Assembly: GCA_013152715.1 (NCBI GenBank)
Contig: JAADFU010000087.1
Coordinates: 4,516 to 68,515 of the forward strand
Direction of reading: 5' to 3'
Length of the DNA stretch: 64,000 bases
From: Calditrichota bacterium
Lineage (GTDB): Bacteria; Zhuqueibacterota; Zhuqueibacteria; Thermofontimicrobiales; Thermofontimicrobiaceae
Part shown: positions 25,415 through 33,407 of the stretch, one piece after another
Numbering within the stretch: position 1 is the first letter of the stretch
Layout of the letters: every line of letters begins with the position of its first letter
Notes under the pieces: generated by a model
Seen by the model: only the letters and a program-made list of their open reading frames with translations
Told to the model about the DNA's origin: nothing
Database searches by the model: none
Made by a program: the position numbers and the translations under genes

Positions 25415-26824
25415 TCACAACACTAAATTAAACCGATGGGGCAAATGAATTTGCAGCGCTCCGCGAAAATTGGAAATAATACCGATCGTTCGGCTTTGAA
25501 AACGAAGCGCAAAATAGCCGATGGGGTAGTCTGTTCCGTCAATTTTTCCGCTGCGAAACAATTCTCGCATTAGTTCTTTCGGTAATTCCAGAAAACGCGC
25601 GACCCGAGCCGGCTGAAAAATTTGCGCGCTGGCATTGGTCAGTTTCCAAACCGGGACTCGTTTTTCCGCCAGCGCCAGCCCGGTTTTGACAAAATTGTTC
25701 GTCGGAATTTGCTCCCAATCCGCAGAGATGATCCAGAGGCGTTTTTTATTGATGAGAAATCGAAATTTCTGAAATTGCTCGATGTCGAGACCCCAGTAAC
25801 CGGAGAGCTGCTCCAGCACCGGCAAAATGTTCGGACTGTCAAAAGGTTCTGTTTCGACCCACTCGGTCTGCGGCGGTAAAGTTTTCTTTTTCATGGCACC
25901 GGTTTTGCGCAATCTGGCGATGAAAAAGCCCTCCATGCCGTTGCGCTGAGGAAAAGTGCGACAGGTCAGTTTCATTGCCGCGGAAAATTTGCGCCCCTGA
26001 TATTCGGAAAATCCCGGGAAAATTGCCCCGGCGTCAGCAAAGGAGATCGGCGTCAATTCCACGGGATAATTTTCCAGCATTTTTTGAATCAACATTTCAT
26101 TTTCCTCAGGCGCGACCGAACAGGTGGAATAGACAATTGTCCCGCCGACTTTCGCGGCTTTGATGGCGGAAACTAACAGCAACTGCTGTACATTGGCAAA
26201 TTTTTTCATCGCGCGCGGCGACCACCAGTGATTGAGTTCGTTGACATTTTCTGCCAGTGTGCCCAACGCGGAACAGGGCGCGTCGAGCAGCACACGGTCG
26301 AAAAATTCCGGCAGCAGCGCGCCCAACCGCTGGCCTGCGAGATTGAGCGTCACATCATTCATCACGCCGCAGCGCAGACAATTAGCGACCAATGCCTGTA
26401 GCCTGTTAGTGGAGACGTCATTCAGGACTAATTTTCCTCGATTTTCCATCAGCGCGGCGATTTGTGTCGCCTTGGAGCCGGGAGAAGCCGCCATTTCCAG
26501 CACCGTTTCCCCCGGCTGTGGCTGCAGCGCCAACACTGGCAATTGCGATGCCACACCCTGATACGCCACAGCGCCGGTGAAATAGAGCAGCGTATGGCTG
26601 ACGTGAATTTTGTCCTCAAGCAGAATCAAACCGTTCGGATTGACGGGATGAGGCGAGTAATTCACGCCCCAGCGGTCCAATTGCTCGCAAACTTCCTTTT
26701 TGTTCGATTTTAATTCATTGACGCGCATCGCCGTCGGTTCGGATTTCGCCTGAATGAAAGATTCGTACGAGTCGCCGAGCAAATTTTGCAAATAATTTGT
26801 GATGTCCGCGCTGATTCTTTTCAT
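25415..26824 (-). CDS. RsmF-type RNA (cytosine-5)-methyltransferase
   Basis: The 469-residue protein is a NOL1/NOP2/Sun-family m5C methyltransferase. SAM motifs are VLEMAASPGSKATQIAALM and LVLNDVSTNRLQALVANCL. The two catalytic cysteines are in LLDAPCSALG and VYSTCSVAPEENE. The N-terminal part (RVNELKSNKKEVCEQL) is the usual RsmB/RsmF RNA-binding domain. The C-terminal 150 residues, ending in a PUA-like segment (GKIDGTDYPIGYFALRF), match the extended RsmF/YebU architecture, which methylates C1407 of 16S rRNA in E. coli. It probably modifies rRNA here. The 274-nt gap before the next gene is low-complexity. Confidence 0.88.
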   Translation of the reverse strand: MKRISADITNYLQNLLGDSYESFIQAKSEPTAMRVNELKSNKKEVCEQLDRWGVNYSPHPVNPNGLILLEDKIHVSHTLLYFTGAVAYQGVASQLPVLALQPQPGETVLEMAASPGSKATQIAALMENRGKLVLNDVSTNRLQALVANCLRCGVMNDVTLNLAGQRLGALLPEFFDRVLLDAPCSALGTLAENVNELNHWWSPRAMKKFANVQQLLLVSAIKAAKVGGTIVYSTCSVAPEENEMLIQKMLENYPVELTPISFADAGAIFPGFSEYQGRKFSAAMKLTCRTFPQRNGMEGFFIARLRKTGAMKKKTLPPQTEWVETEPFDSPNILPVLEQLSGYWGLDIEQFQKFRFLINKKRLWIISADWEQIPTNNFVKTGLALAEKRVPVWKLTNASAQIFQPARVARFLELPKELMRELFRSGKIDGTDYPIGYFALRFQSRTIGIISNFRGALQIHLPHRFNLVL

Positions 26825-26859
26825 TATTATTTTTGCTCTGTTAAATCAACGGAAAAATA

Positions 26860-26938
26860 GGACGCAGATGCACACGGAGCGACGCGGATTTTTTATCCGT
26901 GATGATTGGCGAAATTTACCAGTGAGACGATCTGCGTT
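26860..26938. repeat. Imperfect palindromic intergenic repeat
   Basis: The outer arms ACGCAGAT (26862-26869) and ATCTGCGT (26930-26937) enclose an inner GCGGAT/ATCCGT hairpin. Sequences built from ACGCAGAT, CACACGGA and CGCGGAT words are familiar from intergenic palindromic elements in many environmental genomes. This looks like a degraded copy. Copy number in this genome cannot be seen from the window. Confidence 0.5.
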
Positions 26939-27107
26939 CGAAAATTATTTTTTCGAATATACGGAATAATTCACAACTTTGCAACATTAGGAAGCGATTT
27001 TTTCTCATCTTTCATAGAATCTTTCGCTTTAGAAAATAATCAAAATGAATGAACGTGAAATTATTTTTCCATTTTGGCGCGCAAAAGGTTAAAATATTAA
27101 AATTAGC

Positions 27108-27136
27108 TTGACTTTTTGCACTGCAACGGTTATATT
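27108..27136 (+). promoter_or_regulatory. Sigma70-like promoter
   Basis: TTGACT (27108-27113), a 17-nt spacer and TATATT (27131-27136) precede the dihydroorotate-dehydrogenase-like gene by about 60 nt. Spacing and both hexamers are near consensus. Confidence 0.65.
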
Positions 27137-27198
27137 TTGAAAAGAATTTGCAGACGAATAAAAATAGACTTTTCACTCATTTCAGGAGAGAGAAACGC

Positions 27199-28176
27199 AT
27201 GGATCTCGCGACTCAATATCTTGGTTTATCTCTGAAAAATCCATTAATTGTCGGAAGTTCCGGTCTGTCGAAAACCGCTGATCAGGTGAAACGATTGGAA
27301 GAAGCCGGCGCCGGAGCTGTTGTGTTGAAATCTTTGTTTGAGGAACAGATTCGTGCTGAAGAATCTGACGTGTCAGACAGTCTGGGCATGCACACCGAGG
27401 TGCTGGACTATTTGCGCGCGGAAATTGACATGAGCTATGGCCCGCGCGATTATCTGGAGACTATTCGGCAAGCTAAAAAACAGACTTCGATTCCGGTCAT
27501 TGCGTCGGTGAACTGCGCCACGTCCAAATGGTGGGTGAGTTATGCCAAGCAAATCGAAGCCGCCGGCGCCGATGCGCTCGAATTAAACGTTTACATTTTG
27601 CCCTACGATTTTTCCCAGAGCAGCGACGATTTAGAAGCGGTCTATCTCGACGTCATGGAAAAAGTGAGAGCGGAAATCAAAATTCCCGTTGCCATGAAAC
27701 TATCGCCTTATTTCACTTCTTTCGGCTATCTGGCAAAGGGACTGGCGAACCGCGGCGCAAACGGACTGGTGCTGTTCAATCGTTTTGTGCAGCCGGATAT
27801 CGATTTGAAAAATATTGCCACAAAAGTCAGAGCCATGTTTAACGACCCCATCGGTTTCAGCTACGCGCTGCGCTGGGTCGCGATGTTGTCGGAAACCGTG
27901 GATATTGACATCGCCGCCAGCGGAAATATCAAATCTGCGGATGATATGATCAAGCAAATTCTGGCGGGCGCTGCTGCAGTTCAAATCGTTTCTCTTTTTT
28001 ACAAAGAAGGGGCCGGAAAAATCAAAGAGCTGCTGGAAAATGTACAGAACTGGATGCGCGAGCACGAGTTCTCCAGTCTGTCTGATTTCCGTGGCAAACT
28101 GAACCAGAAGAACAATCCGCTGTCGCAGGCTTTTGTGCGCGCCCAATATATGAAAGCCATCTCCGGTGGAAAATAA
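27199..28176 (+). CDS. Dihydroorotate dehydrogenase-like FMN protein
   Basis: The ATG at 27199 follows AGGAGAG by 8 nt, giving 325 residues. The TIM-barrel pattern is that of PyrD-like proteins: YLGLSLKNPLIVGSSGLSKT, AGAVVLKSLFEEQI, IPVIASVNCATSKWWVSYAK, AAGADALELNVY, IPVAMKLSPYFTSFGYLAKG and the FMN-phosphate region DIAASGNIKSADDMIKQILA with GAAAVQIVSLFYKEG. Relatives annotated as dihydroorotate dehydrogenase-like occur outside pyr operons and lack a demonstrated substrate; no other pyrimidine gene is nearby. It is followed by a terminator and a Crp/Fnr gene. Confidence 0.82.
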   Translation: MDLATQYLGLSLKNPLIVGSSGLSKTADQVKRLEEAGAGAVVLKSLFEEQIRAEESDVSDSLGMHTEVLDYLRAEIDMSYGPRDYLETIRQAKKQTSIPVIASVNCATSKWWVSYAKQIEAAGADALELNVYILPYDFSQSSDDLEAVYLDVMEKVRAEIKIPVAMKLSPYFTSFGYLAKGLANRGANGLVLFNRFVQPDIDLKNIATKVRAMFNDPIGFSYALRWVAMLSETVDIDIAASGNIKSADDMIKQILAGAAAVQIVSLFYKEGAGKIKELLENVQNWMREHEFSSLSDFRGKLNQKNNPLSQAFVRAQYMKAISGGK

Positions 28177-28194
28177 AATTTTGTGAAAACAGCA

Positions 28195-28250
28195 AAGAGA
28201 CGATTTCTGCGCATCGGCTTCATTGCGGTGGGAATCGTCTTTTTTTTAGG
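28195..28250 (+). terminator. Rho-independent terminator
   Basis: AGACGATTTC and GGAATCGTCT pair over nine of ten bases around a 30-nt GC-rich loop and are followed by eight T residues. It lies just after the flavoprotein gene and ends only about 10 nt before the Crp/Fnr start, so the regulator would need read-through or its own promoter. Confidence 0.7.
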
Positions 28251-28258
28251 GAAAAAAG

Positions 28259-28951
28259 ATGAACGATGAAAATGTTGGAGAAACATTGCAATTATTTCTC
28301 AGCGATGTTTTCCTTTTTGAATCGCTGACGCCCGAGCAATTGAAGATTTTTTCTGATCTGGCAAGCATCAAAGAAGTGCCGCGCGGTAGTCATGTTTTTC
28401 ACGAGGGTCAGCCTGCTTCCGCATTTTTCATCGTTTTTTTTGGCATGTTGAAAATTTACAAACTCTCTTCCGATGGCGCCGAACAAATTTTGCACATCCA
28501 CAAAACCGGCGATTTGATCGCCGAGGCCGTGATTTTTGACTTCGATGAATTCCCCGCCTACTGCCAGGCTATTGCAGACAGCGCTCTGGTGCGTTTCCCG
28601 AAACAGGAATTTTTAGAAGCCTTGCGCTGCTTCCCTGAAATTTCTTTTCAAATCATGCGCGCTTACTCGCGCCGCATCCGGCAATTAGTGGCAAAAATCG
28701 AAGAGATTTCCCTGCACGATGTCAGAGCACGTCTGGCAAATTTCCTGCTGCAAAACTGCATTCAACGAAACGAACAACATCTTTGCCAATTAAATATTTC
28801 CAAAAAAGACCTTGCGTCCACACTGGGAACCATCCCGGAGACGCTTTCCCGGGCGTTGCAGTTTTTTAAGCGAGAAGGACTCATTCGCGAGGTGAGCGAG
28901 GGGATTGTTGTTCTCAAAGAGAAGGAATTGCGGCGGGTTGTGGGGGAATGA
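28259..28951 (+). CDS. Crp/Fnr-family transcriptional regulator (DNR/HcpR-like)
   Basis: The 230-residue protein has a cyclic-nucleotide-binding-type beta-barrel at 20-130 (VPRGSHVFHEGQPASAFFIV, GMLKIYKLSSDGAEQILHIH, GDLIAEAVIF), a dimerisation helix at about 130-160, and a winged helix-turn-helix (LNISKKDLASTLGTIPETLS then RALQFFKREGLI). The recognition helix ETLSR keeps the Glu-Ser-Arg contacts that read TTGA half-sites in FNR. The N-terminal cysteines of Fe-S FNR are missing, so oxygen sensing by a cluster is unlikely. Heme- or NO-sensing DNR/HcpR proteins have the same layout. It may regulate the ferredoxin operon at 32414, which carries a TTGAC-N4-GTCAA site. Confidence 0.88.
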   Translation: MNDENVGETLQLFLSDVFLFESLTPEQLKIFSDLASIKEVPRGSHVFHEGQPASAFFIVFFGMLKIYKLSSDGAEQILHIHKTGDLIAEAVIFDFDEFPAYCQAIADSALVRFPKQEFLEALRCFPEISFQIMRAYSRRIRQLVAKIEEISLHDVRARLANFLLQNCIQRNEQHLCQLNISKKDLASTLGTIPETLSRALQFFKREGLIREVSEGIVVLKEKELRRVVGE

Positions 28952-29144
28952 TATTTAACGCAAGAATTTCATCAGGCGATTAGTGGGGTTGATCCGCTTC
29001 CCCGTTACCCTGAATTAAAAGAAAGTCTTTGCAAGATTATCATGAAACAATTGGGGTTTAACACGAAAAAATCGGCAGACCGGAAATGCAAAAGAATGTC
29101 GTGCAAAAATGTGCAATTTTGGAAGTAAATAAGCTGGCAAAGAT

Positions 29145-29177
29145 AAGTGTACTACACCTTGCAGGTGTAGCACACTT
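29145..29177. repeat. 33-nt palindrome, 15-bp arms with TGC loop
   Basis: Two 15-base arms flank TGC and pair at 14 positions. The element lies between the convergent Crp/Fnr and M1 peptidase genes, 16 nt after the peptidase stop, so it could end or protect both transcripts. Length, loop size and the core CCTTGCAGGTG match the hairpin at 5898-5930. Confidence 0.7.
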
Positions 29178-29192
29178 TAGGCGCTTCAAAAT

Positions 29193-32132
29193 TCACTTCA
29201 CCAGCACTAACTTTCGCGAAGCCGAAAATTTCTTCCCTTTCAATTCATAGATATAAATTCCCGAAGCAACCGACTCTCCGTTTTGATCTGTGCCATCCCA
29301 GATGAATTCATTGGCTGAGTCTGGTTTGGTCAATTCCCGGATTCTCTGACCTGCCAGATTGTAGATGATTAATTTGGCATTGCCGGCGTCGGGCAAATTG
29401 AATCTGATTTTCGTCACTGAGTTGAAAGGGTTGGGGTAATTTTGCTCCAGGGAATATTTCACCGGTGTTTTTCCCTGCTCAAAATGATTCACTCCGCTGG
29501 TTCCGGAAAACCAGGCCATGATTTTTTCCAGCAATTGCTGTCCCGTGTCCTCATAGGGTCCGGAGATCCCTTCCAGTCCGAAAGCCAGATAAACCAATTT
29601 GGCCCCGCTGGCAGGATCGGAATAGCGAATTCCGCCGGCTGTCATTTGAGGAATGTATTTGAGAATCGTCTCGGCGCCATTCAGAGCCGCGATGGCGCTG
29701 GGCGAGTGCTGATTGCTGGCAGCCTCCGGCTTATCTTCGATGTAAACAAACATCCCGCCGGCGATCGGATCATTGGGAACGCCGATGAGTTTTGTCGAAT
29801 TCACCGAATCGCTCAGAAATTGGGCGTGCAAATAATTGGAGTAAAAAAGCGAGTCTTGCTCACTGCCGTCCGCGACAAGGTCGTAGCCGATGTCCTGTCC
29901 CGAAAGCAGCAGCCAGCCGCCGTTGTCGAGAAATTTTCCCACCGCATCCTGCTCTTCAGCAGTGAGCGTCGTTGTACGGTCATTGCCGGTGATCCAGATG
30001 ACGGTCTGGTAATTTTTCAGAATATCATCATAGTCCGGAACGCCGTTTTGCTTTACGTCCCAGGTTTCGTAGTAAACTTTTGCCAGCGACAATGGTTGCG
30101 ACAAATATTGCTCAAAATTTTCACCGTCATCATCATCCACCAGCATGATATTTGGCGTGCCGATTTTCACGTCAATGGTGTCGTACATTGTGTAGGTGTC
30201 ATCGGCATTGAATTGGATGGCCAGACTGGAAATGTGCGGCACTGCGCTTTCCTTGATTGTGAAGGGAAGCATTGCCACCCAGTCGCGTTCTAAATGGCCG
30301 TAGCTTCCACCCGAAACAATGAATTCACTATGTACGCGCGGAATTTCAAGATCCGGGTCATCGCTCACAAGAACAGCTACCATTTTCGAGGCCCCGGTGC
30401 CTTCGTTGACGACTGTGATGTTTAGCCATATCGTTTCTCCCGGCTCGGCAAGGCCGTTGTTATTTCCGAGAGAATCCACTACAAAGTAGTCGTAACATTT
30501 CAGAATCGGCTGAGTGGTGACTTTTGTCTTTTTCAAAATCCAGTCATTTTTGTCCAGTTTAAAATCAGTAATTGGTTCGTCAGAAATATATTCAAAGGTC
30601 TGGCTGCTATCTTCCACGGTCACCACAAGCGTTGTTTCCTTGGTCGCGGTAGTAATTGTCACATCCACGGGCATTTTGAACAGCGGCGCGTCTTGCTGAA
30701 TCTGGTCGATGAACGCTTTCAACTCGTACTGTCCGTTATTTTCTCTCTGAGACCAGCCGTAGTAATAAAACGGATAGCCGGGCTCGTAAATCCACTCGTG
30801 AAAAAACCAATCCAGAGATTCGCCAGCGACATTTTCAAATACGTGCTGAAAATCTTCGGTTGTGGCAGAGCTGTATTCGTACTGCTGGCGATACTGGTGC
30901 AGCGCTTCCCAGAAATTTTCTTCACCCATCACGTGTCGCAGCATGTGGATCACCCAGGCGCCCTTGTTGTAAACAATGTAGCCATACACGGCGTTAGGGT
31001 CTGTGACGTCGTCGCGGTAAATTCTGCCGGACAAATTGAGCGCATTGTTTTCGTTATTCATATAATCGTGGTAGCGCTGCTCTCCCTGCAAATGTCCGTA
31101 ATAAAGCGCTTCGGAAAATACGGCAAATCCTTCGCTCAACCAGGTGTGGTGGAAATCTTTCGGCGAAACGCAGTCACCCCACCACTGGTGTGCTAATTCG
31201 TGCAAAAAGGTTGATTCGTAACTGTGATTTCCTTGGATTAAATAAGGCTGCAGCGAAGTGATTGTCTGATATTCCATGCCTCCCCAGTAGCCGACGTATT
31301 CCACAATGCCGTATTTCTCATTCATGTAAGGATAGGGGCCGTAATATGAAGACAAAATCTCAATCATTTCGCTGACGTTGTCGAAATCCACCAGCGCTTT
31401 GCTGTAATGTTCCGGGAAAGTGTAAATCCTGATGGGCAGAGTGTCATTTTCTGCCGAGACAAATTGATCTTCGATAATCTGGTAGTTCGAAGCGGAAAAG
31501 GCGATCAAGTAGGTCGCGATCGGATTGCGAATTTGCCAGTAGAAAGTTTCTGTGCCGTCTCTGTTGTCAATCACATTAATCAGCACGCCGTTGGCGGCGA
31601 CGGTCAAATTGGCAGGGACTGTGATGTAAAAATCCACCGAGTCGGGCTTGTCGTCGGGCCGGTCCTTGCAGGGCCACCAGGTTCGGGCGTAAAAAGGGCA
31701 GCTCTCGGAGGAAATGGTTACCACGTCACGGGAGCGGTCGAAAGTCATGGGATTGAAATTTGATCCGGCGGATGGTTTGCCGCTGTAATTGACAATCACG
31801 GATACGGTGTCGCCCTGATTGTAACTTTTGTCCAGGTCGATCGCCAGAATATTGTTCCCGTGCTGAAATCCGGACGCATCACCCGAGACGGCGCTGACTG
31901 TCATGTTGTCAAACAAATCCAGATTCAATTGAGTGAGTCCGTCGATCAAACTAACGGCTCTGGTCTCGACAGTTCCTGCGACGGATTCCTGGTCTATGTC
32001 GATCTTGACGTCTATTCTGTAATAGATGACGTCAAAATCTTCTTGATTGCTTCCTAAAAGAGGTGTCAAAGGAAGCAAGATGACAAAAATGGCAAGTACA
32101 AAGTTTTTGAACCGGAAATTTGAGCTACGCAT
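29193..32132 (-). CDS. Secreted M1-family aminopeptidase with type IX sorting domain
   Basis: The 979-residue protein starts after AAGGAGAG and has a signal peptide (FVLAIFVILLPLTPLLGS). An N-terminal beta domain is followed by the M1 catalytic domain: GGMEY at 284-288, the zinc motif HELAH (His311, Glu312, His315) and Glu334 in WLSEGFAVFSEA. After a beta-sandwich comes a Rossmann-like segment (IMLVDDDDGENFEQY, VIWITGNDRTTTLTAEEQ, GGWLLLSGQDIGYDL). The last 80 residues are a Por/type IX C-terminal sorting domain (LEQNYPNPFNSVTKIRFNLP, LIIYNLAGQRI, WDGTDQNGESVASGIYIYEL). It should be exported, sorted to the surface and degrade peptides. No T9SS machinery is encoded in the window. Confidence 0.92.
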   Translation of the reverse strand: MRSSNFRFKNFVLAIFVILLPLTPLLGSNQEDFDVIYYRIDVKIDIDQESVAGTVETRAVSLIDGLTQLNLDLFDNMTVSAVSGDASGFQHGNNILAIDLDKSYNQGDTVSVIVNYSGKPSAGSNFNPMTFDRSRDVVTISSESCPFYARTWWPCKDRPDDKPDSVDFYITVPANLTVAANGVLINVIDNRDGTETFYWQIRNPIATYLIAFSASNYQIIEDQFVSAENDTLPIRIYTFPEHYSKALVDFDNVSEMIEILSSYYGPYPYMNEKYGIVEYVGYWGGMEYQTITSLQPYLIQGNHSYESTFLHELAHQWWGDCVSPKDFHHTWLSEGFAVFSEALYYGHLQGEQRYHDYMNNENNALNLSGRIYRDDVTDPNAVYGYIVYNKGAWVIHMLRHVMGEENFWEALHQYRQQYEYSSATTEDFQHVFENVAGESLDWFFHEWIYEPGYPFYYYGWSQRENNGQYELKAFIDQIQQDAPLFKMPVDVTITTATKETTLVVTVEDSSQTFEYISDEPITDFKLDKNDWILKKTKVTTQPILKCYDYFVVDSLGNNNGLAEPGETIWLNITVVNEGTGASKMVAVLVSDDPDLEIPRVHSEFIVSGGSYGHLERDWVAMLPFTIKESAVPHISSLAIQFNADDTYTMYDTIDVKIGTPNIMLVDDDDGENFEQYLSQPLSLAKVYYETWDVKQNGVPDYDDILKNYQTVIWITGNDRTTTLTAEEQDAVGKFLDNGGWLLLSGQDIGYDLVADGSEQDSLFYSNYLHAQFLSDSVNSTKLIGVPNDPIAGGMFVYIEDKPEAASNQHSPSAIAALNGAETILKYIPQMTAGGIRYSDPASGAKLVYLAFGLEGISGPYEDTGQQLLEKIMAWFSGTSGVNHFEQGKTPVKYSLEQNYPNPFNSVTKIRFNLPDAGNAKLIIYNLAGQRIRELTKPDSANEFIWDGTDQNGESVASGIYIYELKGKKFSASRKLVLVK

Positions 32133-32304
32133 TTTTCTCTCCTTAATTGGGAAAGGTTTAATTTGGGGGAAGCTTTTATTTTAAAAAATAAACGATGTTG
32201 CTGTCAGACGATTTTTAGCATTTATCTGGCAGGGAGCGAGTTTTTTGCTTTTCTAATAAACTTTAGCAAAAAATTATGAAAATGTCAAGGAAAAAATGTG
32301 CTCT

Positions 32305-32347
32305 CTTGACTTTAGTCAAGGCGATTGGATGAAATTTTCCGTATCTT
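32305..32347 (+). promoter_or_regulatory. FNR/DNR-type operator with -10 element at class II spacing
   Basis: CTTGAC-TTTA-GTCAAG (32305-32320) is a perfect palindrome of the Crp/Fnr half-site type. A -10-like TATCTT lies at 32342-32347. If transcription starts near 32354, the operator is centred at about -41.5, the classical position for activation by FNR-family proteins. It precedes the ferredoxin gene by about 95 nt. Confidence 0.7.
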
Positions 32348-32413
32348 CAAAATGAAATAAAAGGGTGACAGAAAAATTATGGGCAATAAAAATTAGAATT
32401 TCCCGGAGAAAAG

Positions 32414-33202
32414 ATGATACGAAAAATAATTACCATCGACGAAGACTTGTGCGACGGCTGCGGCAACTGCGTGATTGGCTGTTCTGAAGGGGCGCTGCAA
32501 ATTATTGACGGCAAAGCGAAATTGGTCAAAGAAGATTTTTGTGACGGATTTGGCGATTGCATTGGCGCCTGTCCCACCGGAGCATTGAAAATTGAAGAAA
32601 AAGAAGTGCCGGCGTTTGACGAAGCTGGCGTGCGTCAACATTTGCTGCAAACTCAAGGCGCAGAAGCCGTCTGGCGCATGGAAGAAGCGCAGAAAAAGCA
32701 TAAAATCAGCGCAGCAGAAGAAAAAATGCACTTGGGTTGCCCCGGCGCCAGACAGCGAATTGTTGAACAACCGGACAGAGAAGCGCGTGTTCAAGAAGAT
32801 TCCGCGGATTCGGGAGCGACGTCAGAATTAGCGCACTGGCCTGTGCAATTGCATCTCGTTCGCCCCGGAGCGCCATTTTTCCGCGACAGGGAATTGGTCG
32901 TTATGAGCACTTGCGGCCCTTTGGCGGTTGCAGATGTGCATTCTCGATATTTGCGCGGCAGGAGTGTGGTGGTTGGCTGCCCCAAATTAGATGACACCAG
33001 ACCTTACGCCCAGAAATTAGCCGCAATATTTAGCGAAGTGTCCATTCCAAAGGTGATTGTCGTGCGCATGGAAGTTCCCTGCTGTGGCGGATTAACGATG
33101 ATTGTCGAACAGGCGGTAGCTTCGTCGGGGAGGTCGGATTTAATCGTTGAAGAACACATATTAAGCGTTGAAGGAAAATTGAAAGAAGTGAAAACCATTT
33201 GA
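32414..33202 (+). CDS. 4Fe-4S dicluster-type ferredoxin with C-terminal cysteine-rich domain
   Basis: The 262-residue protein has one canonical cluster motif, Cys13-x2-Cys16-x2-Cys19-x3-Cys23 (LCDGCGNCVIGC). A second is altered: Cys43-x5-Cys49-x3-CysPro (FCDGFGDCIGACP), where Phe46 takes the place of the second Cys. The C-terminal half has further Cys-containing loops (HLGCPGAR, MSTCGPLAV, VVVGCPKLDDT, MEVPCCGGL). Proteins of this build usually sit beside hybrid-cluster or nitrosative-stress genes under FNR/HcpR control and are thought to pass electrons. A ribosome site (CCGGAGAAAAG) supports the start. It is the first gene after the FNR-type operator. Confidence 0.85.
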   Translation: MIRKIITIDEDLCDGCGNCVIGCSEGALQIIDGKAKLVKEDFCDGFGDCIGACPTGALKIEEKEVPAFDEAGVRQHLLQTQGAEAVWRMEEAQKKHKISAAEEKMHLGCPGARQRIVEQPDREARVQEDSADSGATSELAHWPVQLHLVRPGAPFFRDRELVVMSTCGPLAVADVHSRYLRGRSVVVGCPKLDDTRPYAQKLAAIFSEVSIPKVIVVRMEVPCCGGLTMIVEQAVASSGRSDLIVEEHILSVEGKLKEVKTI

Positions 33203-33240
33203 TTGCTGCTCCTACGCGCGGCAAGCCGCATCGATAATAA

Positions 33241-33310
33241 TTAACCACGAAGTACGCGAAGAGCACAAAGAAAAAAATGTAAAAAGATTTTCGTGCACTT
33301 CGTAGTTTAA
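33241..33310. repeat. Imperfect palindromic intergenic repeat
   Basis: TTAACCACGAAGTACGCGAA at 33241-33260 and its near-complement around 33290-33310 flank an A-rich loop. The CACGAAGTACxCGAAG word is common in dispersed intergenic palindromes of many environmental genomes. It lies between the ferredoxin and DUF438 genes and may fold in the operon mRNA. Confidence 0.55.
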
Positions 33311-33407
33311 ATTCTTTTGCAAAAAAAACGGAGATTAATTGGTAATACAATAAAACATTTGATTTTAATAATTTGAATACCAGCCATTAAATTTAAGGAA
33401 AAGAAAA

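Larger units (their letters stand above)
26825..27198. other. 374-nt intergenic region between divergent genes
   Basis: The stretch carries an imperfect palindromic repeat (26860-26938) near the methyltransferase start and a rightward promoter (27108-27136) for the flavoprotein gene. The rest is AT-rich with no frame worth calling. Confidence 0.6.

Noticed and set aside
27199-28176. True pyrD of pyrimidine synthesis
   Set aside because: Fold matches, but no other pyr gene is present and the loop around the usual catalytic residue differs, so only a like-protein is called.
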